A DNA stretch of 32,494 bases from Deltaproteobacteria bacterium (lineage in GTDB: Bacteria > Myxococcota_A > UBA796 > UBA9615), in the NCBI GenBank assembly GCA_023954745.1, contig JAGSHC010000048.1:1-32494 (forward strand), written 5' to 3'. The translations under genes and the position numbers were made by a program. Of the stretch, positions 7,455 through 14,990 are shown one piece after another (the stretch's first letter is position 1; each line of letters begins with the position of its first letter). Under the pieces are notes generated by a model. The model saw nothing but the letters and a program-made list of their open reading frames with translations, had not been told where the DNA came from and did not search any database.

Positions 7455-8032
7455 AGCGCGGGTCCGCCGAGCTCCGGCAGACGCTCCAACACCTCGACGA
7501 GCGGTAGGCCCACGACGTTGGTGTAGCTGCCCTCGATGGACTGCACGAGCATCGCGCCGATTCCTTGAATGCCGTACGCCCCGGCCTTGTCCATGGGTTC
7601 GCCGGTGGCCACGTATCGCGCGATCGTCCCGGGGGTGAGGGGCCGGAAGCGGACCGTGGTGGTGCAGTGTCCGGCGACGTGACGGCCATCCTCCCGCAGG
7701 AGGGCGTAGCCCGTGATCACCTCGTGGGCGCGCCCGGCGAGGGATGTGACCGTGGTGATGGCCTCCTCGGCGGTCGCTGGCTTGCCCAGAATGGTGCCGT
7801 CCCGGACCACGATGGTGTCGGCGGCGAGGATCAGGTGGGGCCCCTGGAGGCTCAGGCCGACGGCGCGGGCCTTGGCCAGCGAGACCCGCTCCACCATCGC
7901 GGCCGGCGCCTCCCCCTCCAGCGGTCGTTCGTCGATGTCGGCGGGGCGAACCTCGAACGTGAGGCCCACCCGTTGGAGGAGCTCAGACCGGCGGGGGGAG
8001 GCGGACGCGAGGACGAGAGCGGGTGTGGTCAT
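7451..8032 (-). CDS. maf: Maf-like nucleotide pyrophosphatase
   Basis: 193 aa Maf/Ham1-fold enzyme. It has the substrate loop ASASPRRSELL at the N-terminus, EAPAAMVERVSLAKARAV, the catalytic AADTIV and GKPATAEEA. The family hydrolyses non-canonical or m5U/dTTP/UTP nucleotides to monophosphates and has been linked to control of cell division. The ATG at 8032 gives a complete domain. It lies 19 bp after the amidohydrolase stop. A near-match to the TANNNT signal (TATCCC, 7 nt upstream) could provide a second transcript. It overlaps yggS by 4 bp. Confidence 0.94.
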   Translation of the reverse strand: MTTPALVLASASPRRSELLQRVGLTFEVRPADIDERPLEGEAPAAMVERVSLAKARAVGLSLQGPHLILAADTIVVRDGTILGKPATAEEAITTVTSLAGRAHEVITGYALLREDGRHVAGHCTTTVRFRPLTPGTIARYVATGEPMDKAGAYGIQGIGAMLVQSIEGSYTNVVGLPLVEVLERLPELGGPAL

Positions 8033-8051
8033 CGCCCAAGGGATAACAGGC

Positions 8052-9806
8052 TCAGGCGCCCGCGCGCACCACCCGACCCGGCATCGCTCCAGTGAGCTCT
8101 CCGTTGCGCGTGATGACCTGTCCGGCGACCAGGGTCGCCTTGTAGCCGTGGGCCTTCTGGATCAGGCGCTGTCCGCCCGCGGGCAGGTCCTGGACCAGCT
8201 TCGGGGGCTCGAGCGTAAGGCCCTCGAGGTCGATGACATTGATGTCCGCCCGCTTGCCGACCTCCAGGCTTCCCCGGTCGTTGAGGCCCATGTAGTCGGC
8301 GGTGCGCTTCGTCTGCCAATGGATGGCGGTCTCGAGCGCCACGCGTCCCTCGGGACGGTCCCGCACCCAGTGGGTCAGATAGAACGTCGGGAAGCTGGCG
8401 TCGCAGATGGTGCCGACGTGGGCGCCTCCGTCGGAGAGGCCGGGCAGCGCGGCGTCGTGCTTCATCATCGTGGCGACGTTCTCGAGGTTGCCCTCGAGGT
8501 AGTTGTAGATGGGGAAGTACAGCAGCGCGTGGCCCTCGTTCTCGAGCATGGCGTCATAGATGGCGTCGAGGGGATCGATGCCTGCCGCGTCGGCCTGGAA
8601 TCCGATGGAGGTGGAGAGCTCGGGCTCGTAGTTCGGGACCTCGCCCAGCTTGAAGACGCGCCAGACGATCCAGGAGATCGCCTGGAGCAGCATGTCCGCC
8701 AGGGGCGGGATGGAGCTGCCGTCGCCGGCGAGGGGCTCGCTGCTCTCCGTCAGGAGCTGCGCCTTGAACTCGGGGTCCTGCATGCGCGCGACGCGCTCCG
8801 CCAGGGGCAGATCGTGGATCGCCTTGTAGGAGGGGAAGCCGATGAAGGGGTGGAAGGTCGCCTCGAGCCCCAGGATGACGCCGATGCCGCGGGGAGCGCA
8901 CTGGAAGTGCACCGGCAGGCCCTCGGCTCGCAGCTTCTCGACGCGGTCGATGACCCAGGTCCACTGGTCGGGGCTCTGATCGCGCTGCATCAGGGAGAGC
9001 GAGAGGGGACGGCCGCCGCCAGCGCGGACCATGGCTTCCACCAGGTCGAACTCGTTGTGGAAGTTGTCGTCGCCGTCGAGGATGTCGAAGTCGTTGACGA
9101 ACTGGAGCACGCCGTGGTCGCGGCCCGCAAAGACCTCGGCGAGGCCCACCAACTCGTTCTCGTGCGCCTCCGACGCGGGGGTCGGCAGCCCCTCGGCGCT
9201 GCGGTGGTTGTCGGATCGTCCAGTAGAGAAGCCGAACGCTCCTGCGTCCAGGGCTTCGGCGAGCACCTTCTGCATGCCCGCGATGTCGGCCTCGGTGGCG
9301 GGCTCCTCGGCGAGGGCCCGGTCCCCCATCACGTAGACACGCAGGGAGTCGTGGGGCACCTGGGTGCACAGGTCGATGGTGTGGGGGATCTTGTCGATGG
9401 CGTCCATGTACTCGGGGAAGGTCTCCCAGTCCCACTGCATGCCCTCGGCGAGGGCGCTGCCCGGGATGTCCTCGACCCCCTCCATGAGCTTGATGAGCTG
9501 GTCACGGTCTCCCTCGCGGCACGGCGCGAACCCCACGCCGCAGGAGCCGATGACGGCGGTGGTCACGCCGTGGATCGAGCTGGGCGCCATGTCCGAGTCC
9601 CAGGACACCTGGCCGTCGTAGTGGGTGTGGATGTCGACGAAGCCCGGGGTCACGATGTGCCCCGTGGCGTCGATGGTCTCCGTTGCCTCGCCGGGGCAGT
9701 CGCCGATGGCGACGATGGTGCCGTCCTTGATGGCGACGTCGCCGGTGCGGGTGGGGGCTCCGGTGCCGTCGACGAGGGTGCCGCCAGTGATCTTCAGGTC
9801 GTACAT
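8052..9806 (-). CDS. N-acyl-D-amino-acid deacylase-like amidohydrolase (COG3653 type)
   Basis: 584 aa amidohydrolase with the family's beta-sandwich ends (LKITGGTLVDGTGAP... and DINVIDLEGL) around a TIM-barrel. The first metal motif TPGFVDIHTHYDGQ, the Cys segment SCGVGFAPCREGD and the late Asp motif GLSDGGAHVG are present. The histidines that classical D-aminoacylases carry on the middle strands are not evident (GVLQFVNDF and LSLSLMQRD stand at those places). It therefore belongs to the long divergent subgroup whose substrate is uncertain. The ATG at 9806 follows the marR stop by one base, with GGAG about 10 nt upstream. Confidence 0.88.
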   Translation of the reverse strand: MYDLKITGGTLVDGTGAPTRTGDVAIKDGTIVAIGDCPGEATETIDATGHIVTPGFVDIHTHYDGQVSWDSDMAPSSIHGVTTAVIGSCGVGFAPCREGDRDQLIKLMEGVEDIPGSALAEGMQWDWETFPEYMDAIDKIPHTIDLCTQVPHDSLRVYVMGDRALAEEPATEADIAGMQKVLAEALDAGAFGFSTGRSDNHRSAEGLPTPASEAHENELVGLAEVFAGRDHGVLQFVNDFDILDGDDNFHNEFDLVEAMVRAGGGRPLSLSLMQRDQSPDQWTWVIDRVEKLRAEGLPVHFQCAPRGIGVILGLEATFHPFIGFPSYKAIHDLPLAERVARMQDPEFKAQLLTESSEPLAGDGSSIPPLADMLLQAISWIVWRVFKLGEVPNYEPELSTSIGFQADAAGIDPLDAIYDAMLENEGHALLYFPIYNYLEGNLENVATMMKHDAALPGLSDGGAHVGTICDASFPTFYLTHWVRDRPEGRVALETAIHWQTKRTADYMGLNDRGSLEVGKRADINVIDLEGLTLEPPKLVQDLPAGGQRLIQKAHGYKATLVAGQVITRNGELTGAMPGRVVRAGA

Positions 9807-9807
9807 T

Positions 9808-10302
9808 TCAGTGGTTCTCCAGGGTCTCGAGATGAGCGAGGAGGGCGCCGCCTCCATCGCGAAGTGTGGTGAGAAGGTGCGCGCCGAGGACGGAGTCGAG
9901 CTCGGTCTCGAGGGCGCGAAAGGCCTGCAGGCCGGCGAGCCAGGCCTGCAAGCCCCGCTCGGTGATGCGCACGAGCTTGGCGCGGCCATCGGTGGGGTCC
10001 GGGATGCGCTCGAGGTACCCCTTGCGCTCCAGTTCGCTCACGAGCTGTCCCGCGGCCTGCTTGGTCACCTCGAGGCGCTCGGCGAGCACGGTCGAGCGTA
10101 CTCCCTCGGCGTCCAAGTGCCGCAGCATGCCCAGCCAGCTGTCCCGTACCTCGGTGAAGCCCTCAGCGTGCACCGCGGCGACGACCCGGGCGTTGAGCAG
10201 GCGAGCTGAACGGGTGAGCACGTGGCCCAAGGTGTTGGGCTCGAGCACGCGGATCGCCTCGACGAGGCGGGAGCGATCAGGGCTGGGAGGTGATTTGGTC
10301 AA
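9808..10302 (-). CDS. MarR family transcriptional regulator
   Basis: 164 aa winged-helix regulator: GMLRHLDAEGVRSTVLAERLEVTKQAAGQLVSELERKGYLERIPDPTDGRAKLVRIT contains the recognition helix and the DxRAK wing. The start appears to be a TTG at 10302, because no ATG occurs before the domain and the residues between are consistent with a short N-terminal arm. An internal GTG is an alternative start. It heads a tight minus-strand run (one base to the amidohydrolase, then maf, yggS, kinase). A perfect palindrome lies 5 bp before its start, so autoregulation of the run is likely (inference). Confidence 0.88.
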   Translation of the reverse strand: MTKSPPSPDRSRLVEAIRVLEPNTLGHVLTRSARLLNARVVAAVHAEGFTEVRDSWLGMLRHLDAEGVRSTVLAERLEVTKQAAGQLVSELERKGYLERIPDPTDGRAKLVRITERGLQAWLAGLQAFRALETELDSVLGAHLLTTLRDGGGALLAHLETLENH

Positions 10303-10307
10303 GAGCG

Positions 10308-10323
10308 TTTACCAGTTGGTAAA
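10308..10323. promoter_or_regulatory. Palindromic operator, probably for the adjacent MarR protein
   Basis: tttacca-gt-tggtaaa is a perfect 7+7 inverted repeat just upstream of the marR start. It covers the expected transcription start of the promoter at 10327-10355. This is the usual size and place for an autorepressor site. Confidence 0.7.
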
Positions 10324-10326
10324 GGC

Positions 10327-10355
10327 TGTTTACTTATCGCGTGGACCCAGCGCAA
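10327..10355 (-). promoter_or_regulatory. Candidate sigma70-type promoter for the marR run
   Basis: On the minus strand TTGCGC (10355-10350), a 17-base spacer and TAAACA (10332-10327). The -10 is a weak match, but the position just ahead of the operator supports it. Confidence 0.4.
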
Positions 10356-10395
10356 GCAGAAAGCGAAGATTGGGGCGAGTAGGGCAGCGCGCGGC

Positions 10396-12795
10396 TCACG
10401 CCCCCCAGAGCAGCTCCTGCAGCTCTCCGGGGAGGAGCAGACCCAGGGCGCCGGACGCCGAACTCTGCTCATCGAACGGCTGCTCGTCGCCTTCGGCTAC
10501 CTCTTCGGACCACCGAGCCACCAGCAAGGGGACGGGGTCGGGGAGATGATCTCCCGTGGAGCTGTCGGTCCCGTGATCTGCGGACAGGACGATCCGCAGG
10601 CCCTCGGCGAGGGTGGGGTGCGCCTCGAGCATCGCGCCGAGCGCCTTGTCGACCCGTTCGAGGAAGTCGCGCTTCTCCAGGGGCCGTCGATCGTGTGCCG
10701 CGATGTCTGTGCCCTTGATGTGCACGACGACGAGGCCTCGGTCGGTCAAGAGGTCAGCCGCTGCCTCGAACTTCGCGCCGAGGTCGGTGTCGAGGTTCGC
10801 CGTCATGGCATGGGAGGTGACAGGCTGGAGCCCTACAGCCCGAGCTACGCCATGGGCGGTCGTGCAGCCAGCGACCATGGCTGCCTGCAGTGGCGAAATG
10901 CGGGGCTTGGGGAGCTCCCGGCCGGACGCCGCGCCCCGCGTGATGATGCAGTTCGCGATGGCCAGTCCCTGCCGGGCGCGTTCCGCGTTCAGCGGATGAG
11001 CGGCGAGATGCTCTCGAGCCCGCACGAGCAGCTCCTTGAGGGCCCGGCTGGTGCGGGCGGCTTCGGGGCTCCCGTCCTTCGGGTGAGCGTCCAGCACGCG
11101 CTGGTCCAAGGCGGAGGACCCAGGATCCGTGTCTGAGACCGCGTCGCTCAGGCCGGGCCCGCGGAGCATGACCACCACACGATGCTCGTGGGCAGGGGTC
11201 AGGGAGCCACGGATGCCGTCGCTGAGGCGGACGTCGCGAAGCTCTGCCAGGAGGTCGCCCGTCCCCGACCGGATGCGGCCGGCCCGTCGGTCGACGATCT
11301 CACCCTGGCCTCGGCAGGTGGCGAAGTTCCCCCGGAACACCACAGCGTCGCGGGGCACGTTCACCCCCATCCCCAACGCCTCGAGGAGTCCGCGCCCGAG
11401 ACGCCCGCCTCGGTCCCGTGGCCCCGCGAGGAGGGAGAGCAGGCCTTCGTCGGTCTCGGGGGGGGTGTCGCCGCCGCTGCCCGTCTGGACTTGTCCCTGT
11501 CCCCCCGCCGCGGCGAGCCGGCGTAGCACCGGGAGATGGGCCGCTCCCAGCGGTGTCTGTCCCCCGAGCGCGGTCGATGGCCGGTCCGCGACCCCGTCGA
11601 GGATGAGGAACAACGTGCGGGGCTCGAGGCGCTGGAAGGAGGTCGTGGAGGGCGCGCCCGGTGCGAAGTCGATGGAGCGGCTGAGCACTTCGAGGACCTG
11701 ATCCACCGTCGAGTCGAGCGAGCTGCTGGGGACGACCAGGGCTCCGTGCTCCTCGGCCTCGGCGAGGAGGTCGTCGTGAATCCACCGGACCGCCTGGAAG
11801 GAGCCCAGGTAGTCCGCGGAGGGGCGCTGGGGTTGGGCGCTGGCTCGCTGAGGAAAGCGCTGCCGGTGGGCGCGCTTGCTGTTCAGGGCGAGGACGAGGC
11901 CGGCGACCACCACCCGAGCGTCGGCGGGGACGTATCGATGAAAGGGCGGAAGGACATGGGTGCCCTCGATGACCATCGAGGTGGACTCGCGCGCGGCGCG
12001 CCGCACGATCGCCCGGAGCCCCACGGCCACCTGGTCGGCCTGCTGTCGGAATCCGGCGAGCACCCGCTCCCGAGGGTCCGACAGAGCCTGCCCGCCCAGG
12101 GCCATCCCCCGAAAGCTGTGGTCGTGCAGACCCGGGACGACCTCGCGGGACAGGACGGAGCGCATGGCCTCGCGGACCATGTCCGTGCTGGTGACCTGGG
12201 AGATGCCGAGTCGGAAGGCCAGCTCGGTGGCGACCGTGCTCTTGCCGGTGCCCGTGGCGCCGCCGATGAGCACGATGAGTGGTCGCTCGGAGAGGCGGAT
12301 CGACGTGATCAGCTCGTAGCGGCGGCGTTCGCGCTCCCCAAACTCCTCGGCAAGCACACCGAAGACGATGTCCTCGGCCTCGCCCTCGTCGATGATCGCC
12401 CGGCCGAGGACGCGCAGTCTCCCCTCGACGAGGTGGGCCAGGTCGATGGCCTGATCGGGGGTCAAGCCCGCGGTGAGAGCAAAACGAAGCAGCCGGTTGG
12501 TGGAGAAGGGGGCCATCCCTGCGGTGCCACGCACCTGGGGCAGGTCGGAGACGCGCTCCGGGACGAGGGCGTGGCCAAGGGCCTCGGCGGCCAGGGCATC
12601 GATGGACGCCTCGAGCTCGTCGACGCCGATCTCCGCGCGGCCTCGGAGCGCGTCGCGGATGCGGGCGGAGCCGTCAAACGCCTGGGGCATGAGCAGCCCC
12701 CGCTGGATGAGTGCCGCCGTCACCATTCCAGTCTGGAACCGGTAGCTCCCCTCCGGGCCGACGACCATTGTGCGTTCTCGCTTGCGGGTTCCCAT
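10396..12795 (-). CDS. Fusion: 2-phosphoglycerate kinase + archaeal-type (ApgM) phosphoglycerate mutase
   Basis: 799 aa in three parts. Residues about 10-100 resemble the ATP-cone-like region found in front of archaeal 2-phosphoglycerate kinases. Residues 170-375 are a P-loop kinase (GGATGTGKS at 178-186; MVIEGTHVLPP near 275-284). Residues 393-799 are alkaline-phosphatase-superfamily ApgM: LILDGVADRP (metal Asp at 400), RGLLEALGMGV, FRGNFAT, IVDRRAGRI, VHIKGTDIAAHD and ADHGTD...GDHLPDPVP. Kinase relatives make 2,3-bisphosphoglycerate from 2-phosphoglycerate; ApgM interconverts 2- and 3-phosphoglycerate without that cofactor. The expected nucleophilic Ser of ApgM appears as Thr (PPETDEGLL, Thr448). 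The ATG at 12795 has TAGGCT 6 nt upstream and no Shine-Dalgarno. ATG at codon 10 is an alternative start. Confidence 0.88.
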   Translation of the reverse strand: MGTRKRERTMVVGPEGSYRFQTGMVTAALIQRGLLMPQAFDGSARIRDALRGRAEIGVDELEASIDALAAEALGHALVPERVSDLPQVRGTAGMAPFSTNRLLRFALTAGLTPDQAIDLAHLVEGRLRVLGRAIIDEGEAEDIVFGVLAEEFGERERRRYELITSIRLSERPLIVLIGGATGTGKSTVATELAFRLGISQVTSTDMVREAMRSVLSREVVPGLHDHSFRGMALGGQALSDPRERVLAGFRQQADQVAVGLRAIVRRAARESTSMVIEGTHVLPPFHRYVPADARVVVAGLVLALNSKRAHRQRFPQRASAQPQRPSADYLGSFQAVRWIHDDLLAEAEEHGALVVPSSSLDSTVDQVLEVLSRSIDFAPGAPSTTSFQRLEPRTLFLILDGVADRPSTALGGQTPLGAAHLPVLRRLAAAGGQGQVQTGSGGDTPPETDEGLLSLLAGPRDRGGRLGRGLLEALGMGVNVPRDAVVFRGNFATCRGQGEIVDRRAGRIRSGTGDLLAELRDVRLSDGIRGSLTPAHEHRVVVMLRGPGLSDAVSDTDPGSSALDQRVLDAHPKDGSPEAARTSRALKELLVRAREHLAAHPLNAERARQGLAIANCIITRGAASGRELPKPRISPLQAAMVAGCTTAHGVARAVGLQPVTSHAMTANLDTDLGAKFEAAADLLTDRGLVVVHIKGTDIAAHDRRPLEKRDFLERVDKALGAMLEAHPTLAEGLRIVLSADHGTDSSTGDHLPDPVPLLVARWSEEVAEGDEQPFDEQSSASGALGLLLPGELQELLWGA

Positions 12796-12797
12796 GA

Positions 12798-12813
12798 CCG
12801 CAGCCTACTGCGG
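12798..12813. repeat. Short inverted repeat over the putative -10 of the kinase-mutase gene
   Basis: ccgcag-ccta-ctgcgg is a perfect 6+6 repeat. It overlaps the minus-strand TAGGCT (12802-12807) that ends 6 nt before the ATG at 12795. It may be a regulatory site. Confidence 0.35.
12802..12807 (-). promoter_or_regulatory. TAGGCT, putative -10 of a leaderless transcript
   Basis: On the minus strand the hexamer ends 6 bases before the ATG of the kinase-mutase fusion. No ribosome binding site is visible. Confidence 0.4.
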
Positions 12814-12877
12814 CCACAGCAACCACGCTCGACACCTGTCCGCCACGGAGCCGTCACACGGGGCCGCAGCCTCGGCG

Positions 12878-12883
12878 TAGCAT
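12878..12883 (+). promoter_or_regulatory. TAGCAT, putative -10 of a leaderless transcript
   Basis: The hexamer ends 6 bases before the DUF47 ATG at 12890, with no Shine-Dalgarno between. Confidence 0.4.
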
Positions 12884-12889
12884 GCGGGC

Positions 12890-13561
12890 ATGCGCTCGCT
12901 AGCAAACCTGTTTGGCCCCTCGCCGTTCCGCCCCCTCCAGGACCACATGGAGAAGGCCGTGTCTTGCGCTCAGGAGGTCACGGGACTCGTGGGCGCTCTC
13001 ATCGCCGGTGACACCGCGGATCTCGCGGCGCGTCAGGAGCGCACGGCGGCTCTGGAGAGTGAGTGCGACGAGATCAAGAACAAGCTGCGGGCGCACCTTC
13101 CCCGACGGCTGTTTCTGCCGGTGGACCGCCGCGACCTGCTCGAGGTCCTCGACCTGCAGGACTCCATCGCCGACGCCGCCGAGGACGTGGGTGATCTCCT
13201 CGTGATGCGGGCCTGGGTCGTCCCCGCCGACATGCGCGCGCCCCTCAAGGTCCTCGCCGCGTCCGTCGTGGCGGCCGCCGAAGGGGCGGGCCGGGTGATG
13301 GACCACCTCGACGAGCTCGTCGAGACTGCGTTCGTCGGGCCCGAGCTGGCCCGGACCGAGAAGCTCATCGAGGAGGTGCAGACTCTCGAGGCCGACGCCG
13401 ACCGCGCAGAGGATGTGTTGCTCAGGCTGCTGTTCCAGCACGAGGACGAGGTCGGCGCGGTGGGGGTCTTGATGTGGCTTCGCCTGATCGAGACCATGGG
13501 CGACGTCGCCGACTTCAGCAAGAAGTCCTGCAACCGCCTGCGTCTGCTCATCGCGCGGTAG
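12890..13561 (+). CDS. DUF47/TIGR00153 family PhoU-like protein
   Basis: 223 aa all-helical protein. FGPSPFRPLQDHMEKAVSCAQEV, AALESECDEIKNKLRAHLPRRLFLPVDRRDLLEVLDLQDSIADAAEDVGDLL and the conserved C-terminal LIETMGDVADFSKKSCNRLRLLIAR are typical of the family. The E/D-rich helices resemble the metal-binding repeats of PhoU. Relatives usually sit beside a Pit-type phosphate transporter and modulate it. No pit gene follows here, because the next gene is convergent, so the partner is elsewhere or absent. It is transcribed away from the 2-phosphoglycerate kinase fusion. Confidence 0.9.
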   Translation: MRSLANLFGPSPFRPLQDHMEKAVSCAQEVTGLVGALIAGDTADLAARQERTAALESECDEIKNKLRAHLPRRLFLPVDRRDLLEVLDLQDSIADAAEDVGDLLVMRAWVVPADMRAPLKVLAASVVAAAEGAGRVMDHLDELVETAFVGPELARTEKLIEEVQTLEADADRAEDVLLRLLFQHEDEVGAVGVLMWLRLIETMGDVADFSKKSCNRLRLLIAR

Positions 13562-13563
13562 TT

Positions 13564-13577
13564 CCGCGGCGCCGCGG
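13564..13577. terminator. GC palindrome between convergent genes
   Basis: ccgcggcgccgcgg is a 14-base perfect palindrome in the 25 bp gap between the convergent DUF47 and HEAT-repeat genes. It could form a short hairpin; no T-tract follows on either strand. Confidence 0.3.
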
Positions 13578-13586
13578 CCTGGTGCG

Positions 13587-14945
13587 CTACTCGCTGACGC
13601 GCACGGACGCCTCGAAGCCGAAGGCGGTGCCGCCAGCGCTGAGGATGTCTCCGTTGTCGCCTACCTCGACCGACATCTCGTAGGAGAACGCACTCTCGTC
13701 GTAGGAGCTCATGTCCACGATGACGACCTCGTCGTAGGTCGGAAGTCCCCAGCCTTGCACCACGTGGATGACCTGGGCGGGCTGTCGGGGGCTGAGCAGG
13801 GCGATGATGTCGCGGCCCGCGGCGCGCGCCTCGGGGCCGACGGCTCCCACGTTGTCCTCGGGCTTGTCGATGCGCGCCGCGATGGAGGCGATGGCCTGGT
13901 CCGCCATGGGTCCGAAGCGGTCGTCGGGAGCGGCGATGGCGATGCGTGCCAGGGTGTGGAACACCTCGATGACGAGGTCGTCTCGGAACGACCAGTCTCG
14001 GACCAGCAGCTGGTTCAGCGCGCCGAATGAGGTGTCATCGGCCACCGACAGGAGCATCTCCAGCGAGTGGTACCAGGCCATGACGTGCTTCTCGGACGTG
14101 ATCTGGCTGTTCAGCAGCGGCAAGAGTTCGGGAGAGACGTACCGCTTGAGCCCCTTGAGGGCCTTCGCGCGCACGTCGCCCTTGCTCTCGTTGCGCACCA
14201 CACCCGAGAGTGCCGACTGCACCTTGGCCGGCGGCAATCCCGCGCGGGACAGACCGTCCACGCACCGGATCTGGACCTTCTTGTCGCTGTCGCCGAGCAG
14301 CGCGAGGTAGGCGTCGGCCAGCCCCGGGTGAGAGAGCTTCTCCAGCGTGGTCAGCGCCGCGAGGCGCACGTTGCGCGGCTGACCGGCGTCCATCGCGACC
14401 ACGAGGGCGAGGTCTCGGGCCTCGGGCTGGTTGAGGTCCTGCACCGCGCCGAGCAAGGCCATCACGAACGCGGGCTTGTGCCGGCGGTATCGGCTGAGGT
14501 GGACGACGACTCCGCTGCGCGCGCGCGCGCTGTCCTGCTTCATCAGGATGGCCAGGGCCTTGATGAAGAAGCCGGAGTCCTGCTCGTCTTGTTCGAAGGT
14601 CGCCTGGATGGTCTCGAGGGCCGTGGACCGGAGGTTGGCGTTGTTCATGTACTCCTCGATGGCCCGGAGGCCGTCGCGGCGGACGCCGTAGTCGTCGTCG
14701 GCGATCATGAGCATCTCCAGGGTCGGGAGCGACTCCCGGGCCTGATCGGTGGAGAAGCGCTTGTCTCCCACGGCGTCGCCGAGCGCCTTCGCAGCATCGC
14801 TGCGGCAGTCCTCATCCCTGGCGCCCAGAGCCTCCACGACCGTGTCGTAGTCGGCCTTGGCGAGCTTCTTGAACTCCTTGCACTTCGCCTGCGCGGCGGC
14901 GGGAAGGGCGAGGCTCAGCAGCAGGGTCGAGATCAGCAGTCGCAT
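13587..14945 (-). CDS. Exported HEAT-repeat protein
   Basis: 452 aa. A Sec signal peptide (RLLISTLLLSLALPAAAQA, cleavage near residue 20) is followed by helical HEAT/PBS-lyase-like repeats, visible in VRRDGLRAIEEYMNN, VRLAALTTLEKLSHPGLADAYLALLGDSDKKVQIRCVDGLSRAG and VRAKALKGLKRY. The last ~70 residues (VVQGWGLPTYDEVVIVDMSSYDE... to the end) appear beta-rich. Such repeat solenoids are protein-binding scaffolds; the partner is unknown. GAAGGAG lies 5-12 nt before the ATG, so this gene has a normal ribosome binding site, and TACCTT (14969-14974) further upstream may be its -10. Confidence 0.85.
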   Translation of the reverse strand: MRLLISTLLLSLALPAAAQAKCKEFKKLAKADYDTVVEALGARDEDCRSDAAKALGDAVGDKRFSTDQARESLPTLEMLMIADDDYGVRRDGLRAIEEYMNNANLRSTALETIQATFEQDEQDSGFFIKALAILMKQDSARARSGVVVHLSRYRRHKPAFVMALLGAVQDLNQPEARDLALVVAMDAGQPRNVRLAALTTLEKLSHPGLADAYLALLGDSDKKVQIRCVDGLSRAGLPPAKVQSALSGVVRNESKGDVRAKALKGLKRYVSPELLPLLNSQITSEKHVMAWYHSLEMLLSVADDTSFGALNQLLVRDWSFRDDLVIEVFHTLARIAIAAPDDRFGPMADQAIASIAARIDKPEDNVGAVGPEARAAGRDIIALLSPRQPAQVIHVVQGWGLPTYDEVVIVDMSSYDESAFSYEMSVEVGDNGDILSAGGTAFGFEASVRVSE

Positions 14946-14990
14946 GGGGTCTCCTTCGGGGGCGGTCCAAGGTAGGACCGGGCGCGCGGC

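Noticed and set aside
7713-9872. A 719-codon plus-strand frame opposite maf and the amidohydrolase
   Set aside because: It is the antisense shadow of two genes with clear family motifs and would need to overlap both completely.
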